20,302 nt of DNA from Myxococcales bacterium (GTDB lineage: Bacteria; Myxococcota; Polyangia; Polyangiales; Polyangiaceae), in the NCBI GenBank assembly GCA_020430865.1, contig JAGQIY010000418.1:1-20302 (forward strand), read 5' to 3'. This document shows positions 16,271 through 20,302 of the stretch, piece by piece; position 1 is the first letter of the stretch, and the number at the start of each line of letters is the position of its first letter. A program made the translations under genes and the position numbers. A model generated the notes under the pieces. The model was not told the DNA's origin, ran no database searches, and was given only the letters and a program-made list of their open reading frames with translations.

Positions 16271-16417
16271 CTGTCGACAGTTAGCTTCGCGGGGCGTTGA
16301 AGACGCGTCGTTGCTGCGAAATGCGTGTGATGCTTGTGCTACGAATCAGCTCCATGACAGCGGCGGCGCCTGCCACGATCGATCCTGCCAAGCGACACCA
16401 AGCGCACCGGAGCGAGC
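16271..16417. other. Divergent intergenic region between kinase and hypF
   Basis: This 147-bp gap should hold promoters for both directions. A perfect 10-bp palindrome CTGTCGACAG (16271-16280) touches the kinase GTG start. Towards hypF, TGCTACGAAT (16337-16346) looks like an extended -10 box, but no -35 matches. I see no FNR-type dyad (TTGAT-N4-ATCAA) and no sigma-54 box (TGGCAC-N5-TTGCA). Confidence 0.3.
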
Positions 16418-18751
16418 GTGGGTGAGCTGATCCGCGTTCGGGGGACGGTGCAGGGCGTTGGTTTTCGCCCCACCGTCGCGCGCCTTGCGCGTGCGCAGCA
16501 GCTGTCGGGCTTCGTACGCAACGACGGCTCGGGCGTGACCATTGGCCTGGCCGCCGACACCGCCGCGTGTGAGCGATTCCTGGAGGCGCTGCTGAGTGAG
16601 CTGCCTCCGCTCGCCCACGTCGAACACATCGAGCGCACCCCGGCGGACGTCCGCGCTGCGTCGTTCGACATCCAGCGCAGCGCTGGTGGTCCCCCGCGGA
16701 CCGCCATCACGACCGACTCCCGACTCTGCTTGGCGTGCGACGACGAGATCCGAGATCCGTTCGCAAGGCGCTTTCGCTACCCCTTCACCAGCTGCACGAA
16801 CTGTGGTCCACGCTACAGCGTCGTGGAGGCGGTGCCATACGACCGCCAGAACACGAGTCTCGCCGCCTTCCCGCTCTGCGCTGCCTGTCGTCAGGAGTAC
16901 GAGGACGAGACCGACCGCCGCTATCACGCACAGGCGCTGGCCTGCCCGCGCTGTGGCCCCACGGCTTCTCTGGAACCTCAGGGAAACGACACTCAGCTAG
17001 TGCTCGAGGCGGATCCCATCGCCGCAGCCGCGCGGCTGATCCGCGAGGGCCAGATCGTCGCCATCAAGGGTCTCGGAGGCTACCAGCTGTGCTGCGACGC
17101 AACGAACCCCGTGGCGGTGCGCAACCTGCGGGCGCGCAAGCGCCGCGCGCATCGTGCCTTCGCGTTGATGGTGCGCGACCTCGCAGCGGCCGCCCGCCTC
17201 GTGACGTTGAGCGACGCCGATCGGGCGCTCCTCGAGAGCCCCCAAGGGCCGATCCTGCTGGCGGACCGCAGCGAAGACGACGGAGCGCCCGGGGTCTGCG
17301 ACGAAGTCGCGCCGGGGCAACGGCGCCTCGGGGTGATGTTGCCCACGAGCCCCCTGCACTCGCTGTTGATGGCTGACCTCGACGTGCCCATCGTCTGCAC
17401 CAGCGGAAACCTGACCGACGAGCCTCAGTGCATCGACGACGACGACGCGCGACGGCGCCTGGGCGGCGTCGCCGACTGGCTGGTGTCGCACGATCGTCCG
17501 ATTCGGAACCGCGTGGACGACTCCGTGGTCGCGACCATCGCAGGCCAGCATCGCGTGCTTCGGCGGGCTCGAGGCTATGCACCGACCCCCATCCAGTTGC
17601 CTCGCGGATTCGAGTCGACGCCGGACATCCTGGCGCTCGGCGCGGATCTGAAGGCGACGTTTGCGCTGATTTCGTCGGGCCAGGTGATCCTCTCCCCCCA
17701 CCTGGGAGATCTGCATCACGCTCGAGCCCTGGAAGCATTCGACGACACGTTGAGGTTGCTGCGAGAGCTACACCACCATGCGCCGCGCCTCGTCGCGCTG
17801 GACGCGCACGCCGCGTATCACAGTCATCGACTGGGTGCGGACCTCGCGCTGGCCCTCGGTGTACCGACGCTGGAGGTCGCTCATCACCATGCGCACGTCG
17901 TGGGCTGCCTCGCGGAACACGGCTGGGCACGAGATCGCGGCGCTGTGCTGGGGCTGGCTCTGGACGGCCTCGGAGCCGGGCCATCGGGGGAGCTGCTTGG
18001 CGGAGAACTCTTGCTGTGCGACTACTCGGAGTGCCGCTGGCTGGCGACCCTCGCCCCCATCCCCTTGCTCGGCGGTGACGCAGCGTCACGCGCACCCTGG
18101 CGCTGCCTCTACGCGCAGCTCGACGCCGCATTCGCCTGGAGCGAGCTCGAGGAGTGCTATGGAGGCACGGCCGCGGTGCGCTTGCTCACGAGTAGGCGCA
18201 GCGACCTGCTGGACCAGGCTCTTCGTGACCCGACACTCTCTCCACCCGCCAGCTCGACGGGGCGCTTGTTCGACGCGGTCGCCGCCGCTCTCGGCCTGGC
18301 AGTTGAAACCCAGGAGTATGAAGGCCACGCCGCCATGCTGCTGGAGAGCCTGATCACGAACGCTGCTCTCGAACGTGCGCGGCGCTCGCCCTATGCGTTC
18401 TCGCTCGGCCACTCGGACGCGCGAGCTCTACCGTGCATCGAGCCCGCAGAGATGTGGGGCGAACTCCTGCAGGACTTGCGGGGCGGAGCGGATCGCGCCC
18501 TCGTCGCTGCGCGCTTTCACGTCGGTCTCGCCCGCATCTGGGCGCGGCTGGTGGAACGGGCCCGCGAAGAAACGGGCAAGACGACGGTGGCGTTGAGCGG
18601 CGGTTGCTTCCAGAATCGCGTCTTGACGGAGACACTCAAGCAGCACTTGGACGAAGCGGGCTTCGAGGTGCTGCTGCACCGCCGGGTACCGCCGAACGAT
18701 GCCTGCATCGCGCTCGGCCAGGCGCTGATCGCCGCCGCTCGCATGACTTAG
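16418..18751 (+). CDS. hypF: Carbamoyltransferase HypF, [NiFe]-hydrogenase maturation
   Basis: HypF uses carbamoyl phosphate and ATP to make carbamoyl-adenylate and passes the carbamoyl group to HypE, where it becomes the cyanide ligand of the hydrogenase iron. This 777-residue cytoplasmic protein shows all parts in order. The acylphosphatase domain has RVRGTVQGVGFRP (6-18; catalytic Arg17 and Asn35). Two zinc units have CxxC at 104/107, 126/129, 154/157 and 176/179. A YrdC-like domain has IKGLGGYQLCCDATN (216-230), and a Kae1-like domain has HHHAH (489-493), DGLG and GGCFQN. Oddities: the usual WGGE reads LGGE, the glycine-aspartate in that loop is changed, and the near-terminal PPNDGGIALGQ motif reads PPNDACIALGQ. 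The GTG start has GGAG 6 nt ahead. It is the first gene of hypF-C-D-E. Confidence 0.95.
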   Translation: MGELIRVRGTVQGVGFRPTVARLARAQQLSGFVRNDGSGVTIGLAADTAACERFLEALLSELPPLAHVEHIERTPADVRAASFDIQRSAGGPPRTAITTDSRLCLACDDEIRDPFARRFRYPFTSCTNCGPRYSVVEAVPYDRQNTSLAAFPLCAACRQEYEDETDRRYHAQALACPRCGPTASLEPQGNDTQLVLEADPIAAAARLIREGQIVAIKGLGGYQLCCDATNPVAVRNLRARKRRAHRAFALMVRDLAAAARLVTLSDADRALLESPQGPILLADRSEDDGAPGVCDEVAPGQRRLGVMLPTSPLHSLLMADLDVPIVCTSGNLTDEPQCIDDDDARRRLGGVADWLVSHDRPIRNRVDDSVVATIAGQHRVLRRARGYAPTPIQLPRGFESTPDILALGADLKATFALISSGQVILSPHLGDLHHARALEAFDDTLRLLRELHHHAPRLVALDAHAAYHSHRLGADLALALGVPTLEVAHHHAHVVGCLAEHGWARDRGAVLGLALDGLGAGPSGELLGGELLLCDYSECRWLATLAPIPLLGGDAASRAPWRCLYAQLDAAFAWSELEECYGGTAAVRLLTSRRSDLLDQALRDPTLSPPASSTGRLFDAVAAALGLAVETQEYEGHAAMLLESLITNAALERARRSPYAFSLGHSDARALPCIEPAEMWGELLQDLRGGADRALVAARFHVGLARIWARLVERAREETGKTTVALSGGCFQNRVLTETLKQHLDEAGFEVLLHRRVPPNDACIALGQALIAAARMT

Positions 18752-18755
18752 GAGG
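18750..18755 (+). promoter_or_regulatory. Strong ribosome-binding site for hypC
   Basis: AGGAGG, the full Shine-Dalgarno sequence, overlaps the hypF stop codon TAG and lies 11 nt before the hypC ATG, longer than the usual 6-9 nt. The start codon is nevertheless fixed by the MCLGIPG motif. It shows that hypF and hypC are on one transcript and translated in sequence. Confidence 0.7.
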
Positions 18756-18766
18756 ACCTCAGCTCG

Positions 18767-19021
18767 ATGTGCCTCGGTATTCCAGGACTGGTGGTGGAGA
18801 TTCAGGACGCAGAGCGCCTGCTCGGTGTGGTGGACGTGTCTGGAGTACGCCGTACCGTCAACCTCGCGTGTGTCGTCGATGACAGGCCGGTTTCGGAGTG
18901 TGTGGGTGAGTGGGTGCTGATCCACGTCGGCTTCGCGATGAGCCGGATCGATGCGAGCGAGGCCGCGCGCACCCTGGAGCTGCTCGCGGAGGTCCAAGAC
19001 ATCGAGCGAGACGTGCCATGA
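18767..19021 (+). CDS. hypC: Hydrogenase maturation chaperone HypC
   Basis: HypC is a small carrier that holds the Fe(CN)2CO fragment together with HypD and delivers it to the hydrogenase large subunit. The protein is 84 residues and starts MCLGIPGLVVEI. The N-terminal cysteine (Cys2, exposed after Met removal) is the essential iron-binding residue of the family, and the following OB-fold strands read GVVDVSGVRRTVNLACV and GEWVLIHVGFAMSRID. The length is the family norm. A full AGGAGG site lies 11 nt upstream, overlapping the hypF stop. The hypC stop overlaps the hypD start as ATGA, so the two partners are translationally coupled, as expected for a stoichiometric complex. Confidence 0.96.
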   Translation: MCLGIPGLVVEIQDAERLLGVVDVSGVRRTVNLACVVDDRPVSECVGEWVLIHVGFAMSRIDASEAARTLELLAEVQDIERDVP

Positions 19022-20163
19022 AATACGTGGACGAGTTTCGCGACCCACGGCTCGCGCGAAGCATGGCGGACGACATCCAGAGCCTGGTCGCCCGCTTGCA
19101 AGACCAGGGGCGCGAGCGTCCGCTCAAGTTGATGGAGGTTTGCGGCGGACACACTCACACCATCTTCAGGTACGGACTCGAAGCGCTGCTGGGTGAGGAC
19201 ATCGAGTTCGTGCACGGTCCGGGCTGCCCGGTGTGCGTGCTCCCCGTCGGACGGGTCGACGACGCCATCGCGATCGCGCGCCAGCCAGACGTGATCTTCA
19301 CGACGTTCGGCGACGCGCTGCGGGTACCGGGCTCGAAGCAGAGCTTGCTCTCGGCCAAGGCGGAGGGCGCCGACGTGCGGACGGTGTACTCCCCGACGGA
19401 CGCGCTGAAGCTGGCGCGGGAGAACCCAGCGCACGCAGTCGTGTTCTTCGGTATCGGTTTCGAGACGACCGCGCCTTCTACGGCGCTGACGGTGCTGGAG
19501 GCAGAAGCCGATGGCGTGGAGAACTTCTTCGTGTTCTCGAACCACATCACCATCGTCCCCACCCTCCAGGCGATCTTGCAGGCGCCGGATCTCCAGCTGG
19601 ATGGCTTCATCGGACCCGGTCACGTGACCATGGTGATCGGGACGGAGCCCTACCGCTTCGTCGCGGAGCACTACCGCAAGCCGCTGGTAGTCGCCGGCTT
19701 CGAGCCGCTGGACGTGATGCAATCCGTGCGGATGCTGGTCAAGCAGCTCGTGGAGCGGCGCGCCCAGGTCGAGAACCAGTACGGACGGCTCGCGCGCAGC
19801 GACGGGAACCGGGCGGCGCGCGAGGCGCTCGCCAAGGTGTTCGTGCCTCGACCTCACTTCGAGTGGCGTGGACTCGGCTCCATCGAACAGAGTGGACTCA
19901 CCTTCAGCGAAGCCTACGCACGCTTCGACGCCGAGCGGCGCTTCGACCTGCCAGGCCTTTCGGTCGCCGACCCCAAAGCCTGTCAGTGTGGAGAAGTGCT
20001 CAAGGGATCGCTGCGGCCGTGGGACTGCAAGGTCTTCGGCACCGCCTGCACTCCGGAGACTCCCATCGGCGCCTGCATGGTCTCCAGCGAGGGCGCCTGC
20101 GCGGCGTACTACAACTACGGACGCCTCGCGAAGCTGGGGAGGGGGCCACGTGAGCGGACGTGA
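19018..20163 (+). CDS. hypD: Hydrogenase formation protein HypD
   Basis: HypD is a [4Fe-4S] protein that forms the scaffold with HypC on which the Fe(CN)2CO group is built. It is 381 residues. The conserved cysteines are visible: Cys42 in MEVCGGHTHT (39-48), Cys70 and Cys73 in GPGCPVCVLP (67-76), and the cluster-ligand group near the C-terminus (CQCGEVLKG at 322-330, Cys337, Cys344, Cys353, Cys361 before YYNYGR). Also present are GIGFETTAPS (145-154), SNHITIVP and IGPGHVTMVIG. The length and motif order are as usual for the family. The start at 19018 overlaps the hypC stop by 4 bp, and an upstream in-frame extension to 18910 is rejected. The stop overlaps hypE by 14 bp. Confidence 0.97.
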   Translation: MKYVDEFRDPRLARSMADDIQSLVARLQDQGRERPLKLMEVCGGHTHTIFRYGLEALLGEDIEFVHGPGCPVCVLPVGRVDDAIAIARQPDVIFTTFGDALRVPGSKQSLLSAKAEGADVRTVYSPTDALKLARENPAHAVVFFGIGFETTAPSTALTVLEAEADGVENFFVFSNHITIVPTLQAILQAPDLQLDGFIGPGHVTMVIGTEPYRFVAEHYRKPLVVAGFEPLDVMQSVRMLVKQLVERRAQVENQYGRLARSDGNRAAREALAKVFVPRPHFEWRGLGSIEQSGLTFSEAYARFDAERRFDLPGLSVADPKACQCGEVLKGSLRPWDCKVFGTACTPETPIGACMVSSEGACAAYYNYGRLAKLGRGPRERT

Positions 20164-20302
20164 CCCTCAGCTCTTCGCGCGCATCGAAGCCTTTCGTCGT
20201 CGCGCCGGTCGGGTGAAGCAGGAACGCATCGAGCTCGCGCACGGAGGCGGCGGCAAGGCGATGCGCGATCTGCTGGCGGACCTGCCGCCCGCGGCCAAGC
20301 AG
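20150..20302 (+). CDS. hypE: Hydrogenase maturation protein HypE, N-terminal part
   Basis: The gene is cut by the window end; 51 codons are seen. It starts GTG with a GGGAGGGGG ribosome-binding site just upstream, inside the last codons of hypD. The translation includes RIELAHGGGGKAMRDLL, the N-terminal motif of HypE, which is the ATP-dependent dehydratase that turns HypF-delivered thiocarboxamide into thiocyanate on its C-terminal cysteine. A later in-frame GTG at 20213 is possible but lacks a good site. The catalytic C-terminal cysteine (PRIC end) is outside the window, so completeness cannot be judged. The gene order hypF-C-D-E strengthens the call. Confidence 0.9.
   Translation, partial: MSGRDPQLFARIEAFRRRAGRVKQERIELAHGGGGKAMRDLLADLPPAAKQ

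Noticed and set aside
18910..19017. 36-residue N-terminal extension of HypD
   Set aside because: It overlaps hypC out of frame and is Arg-rich. HypD proteins start MKYVDEFRDP-like, and the ATGA overlap is the usual arrangement.

Overview
The window is a GC-rich, gene-dense chromosomal segment with strongly G/C-biased third codon positions. The gene content suggests a Myxococcota bacterium, probably of the Polyangiales/Sorangium type. It has a Pkn-type Ser/Thr kinase with an extracytoplasmic sensor half, Gly/Ser-rich lipoproteins, several GTG starts and stand-alone regulators beside short-chain dehydrogenases. That assignment is an inference from gene content and composition; no rRNA or other taxonomic marker is present. 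I see no tRNA, IS element, integrase, CRISPR array or other sign of a mobile region.

Layout: (1) 1-4.8 kb holds scattered small genes: a DUF1152-like protein (+), an AraC-family regulator (-) divergent from an SDR oxidoreductase (+), a DinB-fold protein and an SRPBCC/START-like protein (both -), and an unrecognised 118-aa protein (+). (2) 4.8-7.0 kb is a minus-strand cluster, TetR regulator > 179-aa unrecognised protein > SDR. The last two genes overlap, and two related palindromes lie at the 5' end of the tetR gene. (3) 7.1-9.7 kb is an S-adenosylhomocysteine unit: an ArsR-type regulator fused to a methyltransferase-like domain, followed 45 nt later by ahcY and a strong stem-loop terminator. 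The regulator has a clear sigma-70-like promoter 10 nt before its ATG, which predicts a leaderless message. (4) 9.8-12.0 kb holds two plus-strand lipoprotein genes. (5) 12.0-16.3 kb is a minus-strand set: a Ser/Thr kinase fused through one membrane segment to a right-handed beta-helix-like exterior domain, an overlapping SAM methyltransferase gene, and a lipoprotein with a degenerate OmpA-like domain. (6) 16.4-20.3 kb is a tightly packed hypF-hypC-hypD-hypE operon for assembling the Fe(CN)2CO part of [NiFe]-hydrogenases; hypE runs off the end.

How they work together: HypE and HypF make the cyanide ligands from carbamoyl phosphate, and HypC-HypD carry and assemble the iron centre. The hydrogenase itself is not in the window. 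The ArsR-methyltransferase plus ahcY pair looks like SAH-sensing control of the methyl cycle. The tetR/179-aa/SDR set and the araC/SDR pair look like two small, separately regulated oxidoreductase units of unknown substrate. The most unusual items are the kinase/beta-helix fusion, the tetR palindromes, the paired leaderless-type promoters and the OmpA-like domain that lacks its peptidoglycan-binding aspartate.
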